The notes beneath the pieces were generated by a model. The model was not told where the DNA came from and searched no databases. It was given only the letters and a program-made list of their open reading frames with translations. This document shows positions 1 to 6,432 of a stretch of 8,883 bases of DNA, piece by piece (the stretch's first letter is position 1; every line of letters begins with the position of its first letter). Source of the stretch: Calditrichia bacterium (lineage in GTDB: Bacteria > Calditrichota > Calditrichia > Calditrichales > Calditrichaceae); the NCBI GenBank assembly GCA_027039465.1, contig JALWEA010000424.1, positions 1 through 8,883 of the forward strand, written 5' to 3'. Made by a program: the position numbers and the translations under genes.

Positions 1-169
1 TACTAAAAATATATTTTAAGCTACCATGTCCTTTTATTTTTTTCAAGTCATGTACTCAAAAACCGGAAGAGCCTTAAATTAAAGGATTATTTGCCAAAAG
101 ATCAAATATTTCTAATCGCTTTTTTGATCATCAATCGGCTTGGAGAAATTTGCAGTAAGGTATTTTATG
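1..169. other. Intergenic, no gene seen
   Basis: AT-rich sequence with stop codons in all three plus-strand frames within the first 80 bases, so no gene can be shown to enter from the left. A weak inverted repeat (GATCAAA at 100-106 and TTTGATC at 123-129) is visible, but its 16-base loop and lack of a clean T-run make it a poor terminator. The repeat-rich part starts at about 170. Confidence 0.6.
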
Positions 170-290
170 GTTAAGCGTTAAGGGTTAAGCGTTATTCGTA
201 TATTCGTTAATCGGATGTGAGGTGAATTGTTGAATGGGAAATCGTTAAGCGTGTATCCGTATATTCGTATATTCGTATATTCGTTATTCG
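170..290 (+). repeat. Degenerate 7-8 bp tandem repeats (GTTAAGG/GTTATTC family), array 1
   Basis: Two blocks of short tandem units. At 170-214 the units read GTTAAGC, GTTAAGG, GTTAAGC, GTTATTC, GTATATTC, GTTAATC. At 252-290 come TGTATCCG, three perfect TATATTCG units (260-283) and TTATTCG. The 24 bases at 191-214 recur identically at 5623-5646, and a reverse-complement array lies at 6837-6916. This is an interspersed family of degenerate heptamers with no coding sense. Its function is unknown. Confidence 0.85.
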
Positions 291-296
291 TTAAGG

Positions 297-349
297 CCTG
301 TCATTGCGAACGATCCCGCGAGCCTGCGAGCGGGAGAGTGAAGCAATCC
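297..349 (-). repeat. 53-bp interspersed repeat, copy A
   Basis: These 53 bases are the reverse complement of 6727-6779 with a single mismatch. Read on the minus strand the unit begins GGATTGCTTCACTCTCCCGC and ends in GCAATGACAGG, and it contains a tandemly doubled GCTCGCAG. It belongs to the same family as the shorter, more diverged units at 711-930. Repeats with GGATTGCTTC and GCAATGACA ends occur, from memory, in many unrelated environmental bacterial genomes. No coding function is supported. Confidence 0.85.
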
Positions 350-386
350 TGTCCAAATATGCAACGGACGTAAGGGATTCTTCATT

Positions 387-670
387 CCGTCCCGTTCGGG
401 ACGGCCATATTTTGGTGCGAATATTTGTCTCCCACAGATGAATCTGTGGGCTATTAGCGTGTCGTCCCTTGCGGAACTCCGATTGATGTTGGTGGTGAAT
501 TTGATTCCCACAAATGAATTTGTGGCTAATGGCACATCGTCCCTATCGGGACAAATTCAAATACAGATTGTTTTAAAAACCATCGCGTAGCGATGAAATA
601 CCAATAGCCCATATTTTCAAATATGGGTTAATGCAATTATTCCATAAAAAATTGTTGTCCCGAATGGGAC
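387..670. repeat. Array of eight short hairpins of two alternating kinds
   Basis: Short inverted repeats follow one another at close spacing. Kind A has 8-9 bp perfect stems with a two-base centre and a CTAA- or TTAA-like tail on the right: 431-450 (CCCACAGAT/ATCTGTGGG), 508-525 (CCACAAAT/ATTTGTGG) and 608-627 (CCCATATTT/AAATATGGG). Kind B has 5-8 bp stems, mostly followed by A-rich sequence: 387-404 (CCGTCCCG/CGGGACGG), 464-477 (GTCCC/GGAAC, one mismatch), 539-552 (GTCCC/GGGAC), 581-595 (CATCGC/GCGATG) and 657-670 (GTCCC/GGGAC). The order is B A B A B B A B. The stems differ in sequence but keep symmetry and flanks, which suggests selection on, or mobility of, the folded form. Similar hairpins sit at 6178-6279. 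Confidence 0.8.
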
Positions 671-710
671 ATTTGAAAAACCTGTTTATGGTTATTATTG
701 AATAATATTA

Positions 711-930
711 GGGATTGCTTCTCCCGACTTCGTAGGGATCGCAATGAAAGGCCCAAATTGTCATCGCGAGGAGCGTAGCGACGCGGCGATCCCTTCCAGA
801 GCAACAACGGTTTATTGCTAACGAAGGGCCTAAGAGTTAAAGGGATTGCTTCACTCGTTCCTCGTTCGCAATGACAATCCTACGTGTTAGGGATTGCTTC
901 TTCCCGAGAATCTGGAATAGCAATGACAGG
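711..930. repeat. Cluster of four diverged GGGATTGCTTC...GCAATGACA repeats
   Basis: Four units of roughly 35-41 bp related to the 53-bp repeat: 711-751 (plus), 759-793 (minus orientation, containing GAGGAGCGTAGCGACGCGGC), 842-875 (plus) and 890-930 (plus). The shared ends are GGGATTGCTTC and GCAATGACA(GG); the middles vary. The units lie between the hairpin array and the 3' end of the ROK gene and read as noncoding interspersed repeats. Confidence 0.75.
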
Positions 931-950
931 AGCGAATGCATCAATATTAA

Positions 951-1011
951 GAAATAAAAAAAGGGAAAAACCATTACTTTTTAGATTGAAAAACAAAAAA
1001 GAACAGTAATG
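951..1011 (-). terminator. Weak candidate terminator of the ROK gene
   Basis: On the minus strand, about 58 bases past the ROK stop codon, CATTACT (1005-1011) can pair with AGTAATG (972-978). The stem may be extended by a T-run pairing with an A-run beside a bulge. It is followed by two T-tracts (complement of 955-970). The loop is long and the stem AT-rich, so rho-independent function is only a suggestion. Confidence 0.3.
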
Positions 1012-1068
1012 ATTAATAATGTGCCCTCAAAGTTGCAGCTACGATCGAATGAGCTCTAAAATGTTTTC

Positions 1069-2328
1069 TTAACTTCTGAAGACTTCTCTGTATTTTTCAA
1101 TATTCAAGCGATTCATATAAAACAGGTCTTCCAATACAAGTGCAACCGCCCCTAAAATGGCGGCGTTTTCCTTGAGCCGCGCTTTTCTAATTTTTACGAC
1201 CCGGCTTGGCGTGCGTAAGATATCCTGCTTAACTTGTTCCTTAACAAAATTCAGCAAAAGCGGATGGCGCGCTAAAGGTTGTCCGCCAATAATGATTAAT
1301 TCGGGGTTTAATGTATTGATGAGATTAATACAAACCACCCCGACCAAAAAGCCGTATTCTTTAATTAATTCAACCGCTAAGGGATGGTTTTTCCCCGCAG
1401 CTTTTAAAATTTCATCAACGGTTATTTGTTCGGTATCAAATGCATCCGCAAATTCGCCTTTTTTAATGGCACGCTTTGCGGCGTCAATTAAAACCCTATC
1501 CGCCAATACATCGGCAAATTTTTCATGATTATTATGCAAATAACGGAAATCTTCCTTTTCCCGAATCATGTAACCGATATCGTAATATCCGATTTCACCG
1601 GCACTGGCGGAAACGCCCCGATATAGTTCACCGTTAATAACAATGCCCGCACTCAAACCGTCGCCGATCCACAAATAGACCAGGTTGTCATAATTTTTCC
1701 CGATCCCGAATCGGGTTTCTCCGAGGCTGATGGCTTTTACATCGTTTTCAATAATCGTTTCAATTCCGTAGCGTTTTTCAAAAATCTTTTTCAGCGGAAA
1801 GCCTACCCAATTGAACAGAGTATCCGATTCCTGAATTTTCCCTTGGCGGTAGTTAATTAAACCGGGAATGGCCACACCGATGCCAATGGGCTTCGAACGC
1901 TTTACCCATGGTATTTCAAAATAACCGTCGATAAATTCAAAAATACGATTAACCACTTTTTTTAACGGTGTACCTCGTTCGAAGGTAAAATTTTTAATTT
2001 GATACAATTTGGCATTTAAATCGCTTAACGCTACTCTGGCATGATCACGTTTGATTTCCAACCCGATGGCATAACCGGATTTCGGATTGAACTCCAAAAG
2101 AATCGGCCGGCGTCCCCCGAAACGGGTTGAATTACCGGTTCCGATTTCTTTAATGTATCCGGATTCCAATAAGTTGGTAATGATTTCGGAAACGGCTGCT
2201 TTGGAGAGTTTGTAGCGTTTGGCCAAATCCGCCCTTGAAATAGGACCGTCGTTTTTGATGAAGCGTAAAATATTCAATTCGTTATATTCACGAACTAACT
2301 TTGGCCCATACCCTGCCTCACGAATCAT
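1069..2328 (-). CDS. ROK-family transcriptional regulator, zinc-site residues lost
   Basis: A 419-residue protein of the ROK (repressor, ORF, kinase) family in its regulator form. Residues about 14-65 form a winged helix-turn-helix (SRADLAKRYKLSKAAVSEII), followed by the GGRRP wing typical of NagC/Mlc/XylR-type regulators. The rest is the two-lobed sugar-kinase-like ROK domain: GIGVAIPG at 149-156, END with the catalytic-position Asp at about 196, and WIGDGLSAGIVINGELYRG at about 220-238. The N-terminal phosphate-binding DxGGT is replaced by LEIKRDH. The ExGH motif reads E245-I-G-Y248, and the CxCGxxGC zinc motif is absent, so kinase activity is unlikely. Ligands in this family are usually sugars or phosphosugars; the ligand here is unknown. 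The ATG at 2326-2328 has AGGA about 6 bases upstream. It is divergent from the DUF4954 gene, which it probably regulates together with itself. Confidence 0.92.
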   Translation of the reverse strand: MIREAGYGPKLVREYNELNILRFIKNDGPISRADLAKRYKLSKAAVSEIITNLLESGYIKEIGTGNSTRFGGRRPILLEFNPKSGYAIGLEIKRDHARVALSDLNAKLYQIKNFTFERGTPLKKVVNRIFEFIDGYFEIPWVKRSKPIGIGVAIPGLINYRQGKIQESDTLFNWVGFPLKKIFEKRYGIETIIENDVKAISLGETRFGIGKNYDNLVYLWIGDGLSAGIVINGELYRGVSASAGEIGYYDIGYMIREKEDFRYLHNNHEKFADVLADRVLIDAAKRAIKKGEFADAFDTEQITVDEILKAAGKNHPLAVELIKEYGFLVGVVCINLINTLNPELIIIGGQPLARHPLLLNFVKEQVKQDILRTPSRVVKIRKARLKENAAILGAVALVLEDLFYMNRLNIEKYREVFRS

Positions 2329-2337
2329 TCAAATTCC

Positions 2338-2351
2338 TAACAAGTTTGTTA
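2338..2351. promoter_or_regulatory. Palindrome, candidate ROK operator
   Basis: TAACAA-GT-TTGTTA is a perfect inverted repeat with 6-bp arms, ending 10 bases upstream of the ROK start codon in the divergent intergenic region. Its position in the ROK 5' leader, next to the ribosome binding site, fits autorepression. ROK regulators bind AT-rich dyads, so assignment to this regulator is reasonable but inferred. A second perfect palindrome, TTTGATCAAA (2386-2395), overlaps the candidate ROK -35 element. Confidence 0.45.
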
Positions 2352-2366
2352 ACCGAAATAACTTAC

Positions 2367-2394
2367 GATATAAGATACAATGAAATTTGATCAA
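2367..2394 (-). promoter_or_regulatory. Candidate promoter for the ROK gene
   Basis: On the minus strand TTGATC (2389-2394) and TATATC (2367-2372) are separated by 16 bases, an imperfect sigma70-like pair. Transcription would start about 30 bases upstream of the start codon, placing the 2338-2351 palindrome inside the early transcribed leader. The -10 match is only four of six bases. Confidence 0.3.
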
Positions 2395-2438
2395 AAAAAA
2401 GTGGCTTATCAAAGATTTATTAGATTTTTAGATGAATT

Positions 2439-2490
2439 TATATTATTATTTGACGATAAATGCCGATTGATTCTAAAATCATTTAGGAGG
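2439..2490 (+). promoter_or_regulatory. DUF4954 upstream region with strong ribosome binding site
   Basis: A perfect AGGAGG at 2485-2490 lies four bases before the ATG at 2495 and fixes the start. TTGACG (2450-2455) with TAAAAT (2474-2479, spacing 18) looks like a sigma70 pair, but it would start transcription inside the ribosome binding site and so may not be the promoter. An upstream TATATT (2439-2444) is an alternative -10 without a good -35. The true start cannot be chosen by eye. Confidence 0.4.
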
Positions 2491-2494
2491 CATC

Positions 2495-4669
2495 ATGAGT
2501 CCGTTTTATAATGAAGACATTCAGCGATTCAGTAAAGATTTTATTCCGCAGGAATTTTTAAGCGATAAGGAGAATCCCTATCTTATTCGCAACCGGCAAA
2601 GCGATTCCGGCGCTTACCGTCACCTTACATCCAAAGAGATCGAGATTTTGGTTAAAAACAGTAATTCCGCGGAAAGTTGGGATAAAATTCTGGTATCGGA
2701 AAATTTTAATCCGACTTTGGTTAAAAATTGCGAATTTTGGGGAATGGTGCGCATCGGAAATTTGCAACGCGGATTTTTGGAATACCATAAACTGCGTGTA
2801 CCCATCGGCATTTCGGATAGTACGATTATTTCATGTGACATCGGTGATAATTGCGCCATTCGCAATGTGCATTATCTTTCGCACTATATTCTTGGCAGGC
2901 AATGTATTCTTTTTAATATTGATGAAATGATTACGGTGGACAATGCCAAATTCGGCAACGGGATTTTAAAAGATGGAGAAGACGAAAGCGTTCGCGTATG
3001 GATTGAGTTGGCTAATGAAAACGGCAATCGTGCGGTTTTGCCTTTTGAGGGTATGTTACCGGCCGATGCTTACATCTGGTCACGTAATCGTGCCGATCAA
3101 AAATTGCAGCAGCGTTTCATTGAAATGACGGATCAATTGTGTGATAAGCAACGGGGTTATTACGGGGTTATCGGCGATTATTCCGTGATCAAAAATTCGC
3201 GTACCATTAAAAATGTGAATTTCGGTGCTCACAGTTATGTCAAAGGTGCTAATAAATTGAAAAATTTAACCGTTCAATCCAGCAAGGAAGAACCGACCCA
3301 AATCGGTGAGGGGGTTGAACTAGTCAACGGCATTATCGGATACGGAAATCGAATTTTCTACGGCGTTAAATCAGTGCGCTTTGTTACCGGTCGTAATGTG
3401 CAATTGAAATACGCCGCCCGCCTGATTAATTCCTATTTGGGTGATAATTCAACTATCTCCTGTTGTGAAGTTTTAAATAATCTGATCTTTCCATTCCATG
3501 AGCAACACCATAATAATTCTTTTTTAATTGCCTCAACGGTTGAAGGGCAGGCCAATATCGCCGCCGGGGCCACGATCGGTTCCAATCACAATTCCCGCTC
3601 ACCGGACGGTGAGATTATTGCCAAACGCGGTTTTTGGCCAGGACTAAACAGCAGTTTCAAACACAACAGCGTGTTTGCGCCTTTTGCTTTAATTGCCAAG
3701 GGAATGTACTATGCGGAAATTAATTTACGTATTCCGTTTACTTTGGTCAGTCCGGGTAATGCCACCGATGAAATCAATTTGTATCCCGGTTATTGGTTTA
3801 AACATAATATGTATGCTCTGGCGCGCAATAGTTGGAAATTCGCCAAACGGGATAAACGATTCGTTAAAGAACAGCACATTGAAACGGATTACCTGGCACC
3901 TGACACGGTGGAATCGATGTTTGAGGGGTTGGAAATTCTACAAAAAGCCATCAATACTGCTTTAGGTAAGAATTTAACCGTGCCCGAAATTATTGAACGA
4001 CAGAAGGAGCTGGATAGCGGTTTGGCAGTCGTTTTAACGGATGTGTTGAATCATGGCAAGGCGCATGTATTAAAACCGGCACAAGGTGTGGCATTGTTTT
4101 TCCAAATGATTGAATACTATGGCGGGCGGGCGCTGATTGAATTCCTAAATAAAACAAACTCGGAAAATGCGAGTGTTGACGCCATTCTTAATGAAATTCC
4201 AAAATCTGCCGGTGATTATATTCATGAATGGGATAATTTGGGAGGGCAAATCATTCCCAAAAAGCACGTTGAACGCTTGTTTCGGGAAATCAAGGATGGA
4301 ACAATCGTTGATTGGAAGAGCGTTCACACTTTTTATGATCGGGAATGGAAGAATTATCCGCAATTAAAAAATGCACACGCCATTCACAGCTTATTAAAAT
4401 TGCACGGAAAAACGTTTGATACGCTGGATAAGCCCTTTGTGGGTGAAGTATTGCAGCGCACCAAAGAAACCGTTGGAAATATTGTGGATTGGGCCTTCAA
4501 GTCGCGCGAAAAAGATTACACCAATCCTTACCGGATGGCCACTTACGAAAGTAAAGAAGAGATGGAAGCAGTCGTTGGAAAGATTGATTCCAATAGCTTT
4601 CTAATCGAACTTAAAGAAACTTCCGCTAATATGATGCGGCGGATTGATGAAATTCTTTCACACTTGTGA
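2495..4669 (+). CDS. DUF4954-family protein (left-handed beta-helix-like, function unknown)
   Basis: A 724-residue protein with no signal peptide or membrane segment, so probably cytoplasmic. I recognise the DUF4954 family from its highly conserved core: YRHLTSKEIE (41-50), GISDSTIISCDIGDN (105-119), KFGNGILKDGEDESVRVW (152-169), KGANKLKNLT (250-259), TQIGEGVELVNGIIGYG (268-284), STISCCEVLNNLIFP (319-333), HEQHHNNSF (335-343) and SNHNSR (363-368). Repeated I-G-D/N-x-x-x-I turns resemble the hexapeptide left-handed beta-helix of acyltransferases and GlmU-type sugar-nucleotide enzymes; this structural link is inferred. Residues about 460-724 form a charged, mostly helical C-terminal region that looks like a separate domain. 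The His-rich HEQHH and paired Cys are candidates for a metal or active site. It is the first gene of a unit with the LOG-like gene 20 bp downstream, and it diverges from the ROK regulator. The reaction is unknown. Confidence 0.88.
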   Translation: MSPFYNEDIQRFSKDFIPQEFLSDKENPYLIRNRQSDSGAYRHLTSKEIEILVKNSNSAESWDKILVSENFNPTLVKNCEFWGMVRIGNLQRGFLEYHKLRVPIGISDSTIISCDIGDNCAIRNVHYLSHYILGRQCILFNIDEMITVDNAKFGNGILKDGEDESVRVWIELANENGNRAVLPFEGMLPADAYIWSRNRADQKLQQRFIEMTDQLCDKQRGYYGVIGDYSVIKNSRTIKNVNFGAHSYVKGANKLKNLTVQSSKEEPTQIGEGVELVNGIIGYGNRIFYGVKSVRFVTGRNVQLKYAARLINSYLGDNSTISCCEVLNNLIFPFHEQHHNNSFLIASTVEGQANIAAGATIGSNHNSRSPDGEIIAKRGFWPGLNSSFKHNSVFAPFALIAKGMYYAEINLRIPFTLVSPGNATDEINLYPGYWFKHNMYALARNSWKFAKRDKRFVKEQHIETDYLAPDTVESMFEGLEILQKAINTALGKNLTVPEIIERQKELDSGLAVVLTDVLNHGKAHVLKPAQGVALFFQMIEYYGGRALIEFLNKTNSENASVDAILNEIPKSAGDYIHEWDNLGGQIIPKKHVERLFREIKDGTIVDWKSVHTFYDREWKNYPQLKNAHAIHSLLKLHGKTFDTLDKPFVGEVLQRTKETVGNIVDWAFKSREKDYTNPYRMATYESKEEMEAVVGKIDSNSFLIELKETSANMMRRIDEILSHL

Positions 4670-4689
4670 TAAAAAAAGGAGTTTACTCA

Positions 4690-5541
4690 ATGGAAAAGAA
4701 ACGCAAACGCCCGGAAAAAGCTTATAAAAATCTAAAATTTTTAACAAGCCCGGAAGCACGCCCGATACGAATTTTAGCCGAATTTTCCGAACCCAATGTG
4801 CGTTTTCAGAAATTAAAAATTCACAGCACCATTGTTTTTTTCGGTTCTGCGCGTATCCGACCGCACGATCAGGCCAAAAAGGAACTAAAAGAAATTGCTG
4901 CGCAATACGATGCGGATCCTTCTGAAGAAAATGAACGACTGCTCTCCGCGGCGCGGCTGCGTTTGCGTCTTTCCAAATATTACGAGGATGCTACGGAGTT
5001 GGCGCGTCTTATTACGGAATGGGCTAAAGAAAAAGATTCCAATCGTCAAAAACTTTACGTTTGTACCGGCGGCGGCCCTGGCATCATGGAAGCGGCAAAC
5101 AAGGGCGCCGCTTTAGCCGGAGGTAAGTCCATCGGGCTTAATATTTCACTCCCGCATGAACAGGAACCCAATCCTTACATCAGTGAAGAATTGATGTTTG
5201 AATTTCACTACTTTTTTATGCGCAAATTCTGGTTGGTTTACATGGCCAAGGCTTTGATTATTTTCCCGGGTGGATTCGGAACGCTGGATGAAATGACCGA
5301 AGTTCTGACCCTTTTACAAACGAAAAAAATTCATCGTCCTTTGCCGATTATTATTTTCGGTCAGGACTACTGGAAGGAAATCATTGACGTTGAGGCCATG
5401 GCGCGCTGGGGAACCATCGCCTATCAAGATTTGAAATTTTTCACCTTTGTCAATTCAGCGGAAGAGGCTTTCCACCATTTAAAAGGCTATTTGGAAAGTC
5501 TTGACCTGAGCCCTTCGCAGGTGCCTTCTTTGAAAGGGTAA
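4690..5541 (+). CDS. LOG/TIGR00730-family nucleotide 5'-monophosphate phosphoribohydrolase-like protein
   Basis: A 283-residue Rossmann-like protein of the LOG (lysine decarboxylase-like) family, members of which cleave nucleoside 5'-monophosphates into base and ribose 5-phosphate. Visible motifs: FFGSARIRP (about 50-58), GGGPGIMEAANKGA (127-140), FHYFFMRK with Arg178, and PGGFGTLDE (193-201). Arg178 and Glu201 match the two catalytic positions of the family, and the motifs are intact. It is longer than plant-type LOG proteins (about 190-230 residues) because of a basic N-terminal extension and a charged helical insertion at about 60-112. The ATG at 4690 is preferred because AGGAG (4677-4681) lies eight bases upstream. 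The frame also opens at a GTG at 4666 that overlaps the DUF4954 stop, but that start has no matching ribosome site. The 20-bp gap indicates cotranscription with DUF4954. The substrate (purine or pyrimidine nucleotide, or a modified one) cannot be told. Confidence 0.88.
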   Translation: MEKKRKRPEKAYKNLKFLTSPEARPIRILAEFSEPNVRFQKLKIHSTIVFFGSARIRPHDQAKKELKEIAAQYDADPSEENERLLSAARLRLRLSKYYEDATELARLITEWAKEKDSNRQKLYVCTGGGPGIMEAANKGAALAGGKSIGLNISLPHEQEPNPYISEELMFEFHYFFMRKFWLVYMAKALIIFPGGFGTLDEMTEVLTLLQTKKIHRPLPIIIFGQDYWKEIIDVEAMARWGTIAYQDLKFFTFVNSAEEAFHHLKGYLESLDLSPSQVPSLKG

Positions 5542-5579
5542 CTTTGCCGGTGAGGTTGGGAGCCGGGAATTAGTTACTG

Positions 5580-5646
5580 GTTGAAGGGTTAAGGGTTAAG
5601 GGTTAAGGGTTAAGGGTTAAGAGTTATTCGTATATTCGTTAATCGG
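5580..5646 (+). repeat. Telomere-like heptamer array (GTTAAGG)n, array 2
   Basis: GTTGAAGG is followed by four perfect GTTAAGG units (5588-5615), GTTAAGA, then GTTATTC, GTATATTC and GTTAATCGG. The last 24 bases are identical to 191-214. It begins 38 bases after the LOG stop codon. I see no convincing hairpin terminator between that stop and this array. Confidence 0.9.
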
Positions 5647-5671
5647 TCATCGTTGTTTGGGCAGACGGTGG

Positions 5672-5881
5672 CGCGTCCGGTTCCCGAGTGATTCTGCCGA
5701 CACTTGTAGGGGCGAAGCATTTCTCTAACAAATAAAGAAACAATCGGTGTTTTTAGTTGCACAACGTTAAATTTTTTGAGTTTGAAGCTTCTTGACGGAA
5801 ATGCTTCGCCCTTACTTCGAACACCGCAAGATGAAAGGTAGAATCGTATCGAGGGACGGACGCGGCGCAAAATGTCAATAG
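5672..5881 (+). mobile_element. MITE-like element, copy 1 (210 bp)
   Basis: These 210 bases recur at 6433-6643 with about 18 differences including one single-base indel (roughly 90% identity). The ends are imperfect terminal inverted repeats of about 27 bp: the left end starts CGCGTCCGGTTCCCGAG, and the right end, reverse complemented, starts CGCGTCCGTCCCTCGATAC. Inside is a second inverted pair, GTAGGGGCGAAGCATTT (5706-5722) against the complement of GGAAATGCTTCGCCCTTAC (5797-5815). No reading frame of note lies within, so it would be nonautonomous. No clear target-site duplication could be identified. Confidence 0.75.
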
Positions 5882-6177
5882 AAATTCTGTTTTGTGACCC
5901 AACCCTAACCATTCCCTACCAACGCCCCGATGCTTGGGATTTCCAATATGGAGGGGTGTCACTTTAGAAACGGGCATTTGGTGAATTGTTAAATTGAAAC
6001 CCTTGTTTGCCCGATGATGTGCAGGATTGGGCCCGATTGCCGAGTAATTTCATCGAATTTGTAAGAGGAAAATATTGGAATTTCGGAAGTTTTCAGTATA
6101 AGGGTTATTTTTTGCAATGGATTGTTAGCCCCTGACTTTAGGTTGGGAATTAAAGATAATAATAATATCAAGAAATT
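5882..6177. other. Intergenic between the two MITE copies, no gene seen
   Basis: About 300 bases with no supportable reading frame in either strand. A GGTGAATTGTT stretch at about 5980 echoes one at about 220 beside heptamer array 1, suggesting more worn-down members of the same repeat neighbourhood. Nothing else stands out. Confidence 0.5.
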
Positions 6178-6279
6178 AGGACGTTTACGTCCTTTAAAAG
6201 CAAATTGTAGTTTTAAATAACGCCCTAAAGGGCGCAAAAATTTTTGGTCTACATTTTGTCCTCAGCGTAAAAGCTGGGG
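6178..6279. repeat. Second small hairpin cluster
   Basis: Three hairpins close together: AGGACGT-TT-ACGTCCT (6178-6193), CGCCCT-AA-AGGGCG (6221-6234, followed by A5T5) and CCTCAGC-GTAAAA-GCTGGGG (6260-6279, one G:T pair) with CTAACG to its right. The first two match kind B and the last matches kind A of the 387-670 array in stem style and flanks. They are not next to a gene end, so simple terminator function is unlikely. Confidence 0.7.
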
Positions 6280-6323
6280 CTAACGTATAAATAACAAATG
6301 GAGTGTCATTCCGAGGCCGGGAA

Positions 6324-6426
6324 CCATGGCTGGCGCCATGGATTATTAAGGCAGTGACATGACGGTGTGGCAACCGTGTCTCGATACGATCCCGCTGGCG
6401 CGGTCTCTACTCGACAACCGGTTGCC
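6324..6426. repeat. Palindromic module with a MITE-terminus-like segment
   Basis: A perfect hairpin CCATGGC-TGGC-GCCATGG lies at 6324-6341. Further on, GGCAACCG (6369-6376) pairs with CGGTTGCC (6419-6426) across 42 bases. Inside that pair, CCGTGTCTCGATACGAT (6374-6390) matches 15 of 17 bases of the MITE right end in reverse complement. It may be a small related element or a remnant that lies just 6 bases before MITE copy 2. Confidence 0.55.
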
Positions 6427-6432
6427 TTTGAC

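Noticed and set aside
284..535. Minus-strand open frame of 83 codons over the hairpin array
   Set aside because: It lies wholly in repeat DNA. Its encoded end matches another short frame at 6634-6843 only because both cross the 53-bp repeat, and there is no ribosome site.
387..670. CRISPR array
   Set aside because: The palindromic units differ in sequence and spacing, there is no constant repeat with unique spacers, and no cas gene is present.
2450..2479. TTGACG/TAAAAT as the confirmed DUF4954 promoter
   Set aside because: It would start transcription inside the AGGAGG ribosome site, leaving no usable leader, so it is kept only as a weak possibility.
4666..4689. GTG start of the LOG-like gene overlapping the DUF4954 stop
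   Set aside because: The ATG at 4690 has a well-spaced AGGAG, whereas the GTG has no ribosome site and would add only eight unconserved-looking residues.
5538..5579. Terminator directly after the LOG-like gene
   Set aside because: Only short, unconvincing pairings (GTAAC/GTTAC, CCGG/CCGG) and no T-run follow.
5610..5977. Two minus-strand open frames (74 and 100 codons) across MITE copy 1
   Set aside because: Repeat-derived. The matching region in copy 2 does not keep comparable frames, which argues against coding.
5989..6237. Minus-strand open frame of 82 codons
   Set aside because: It crosses the second hairpin cluster, has no clear ribosome site and no family resemblance.
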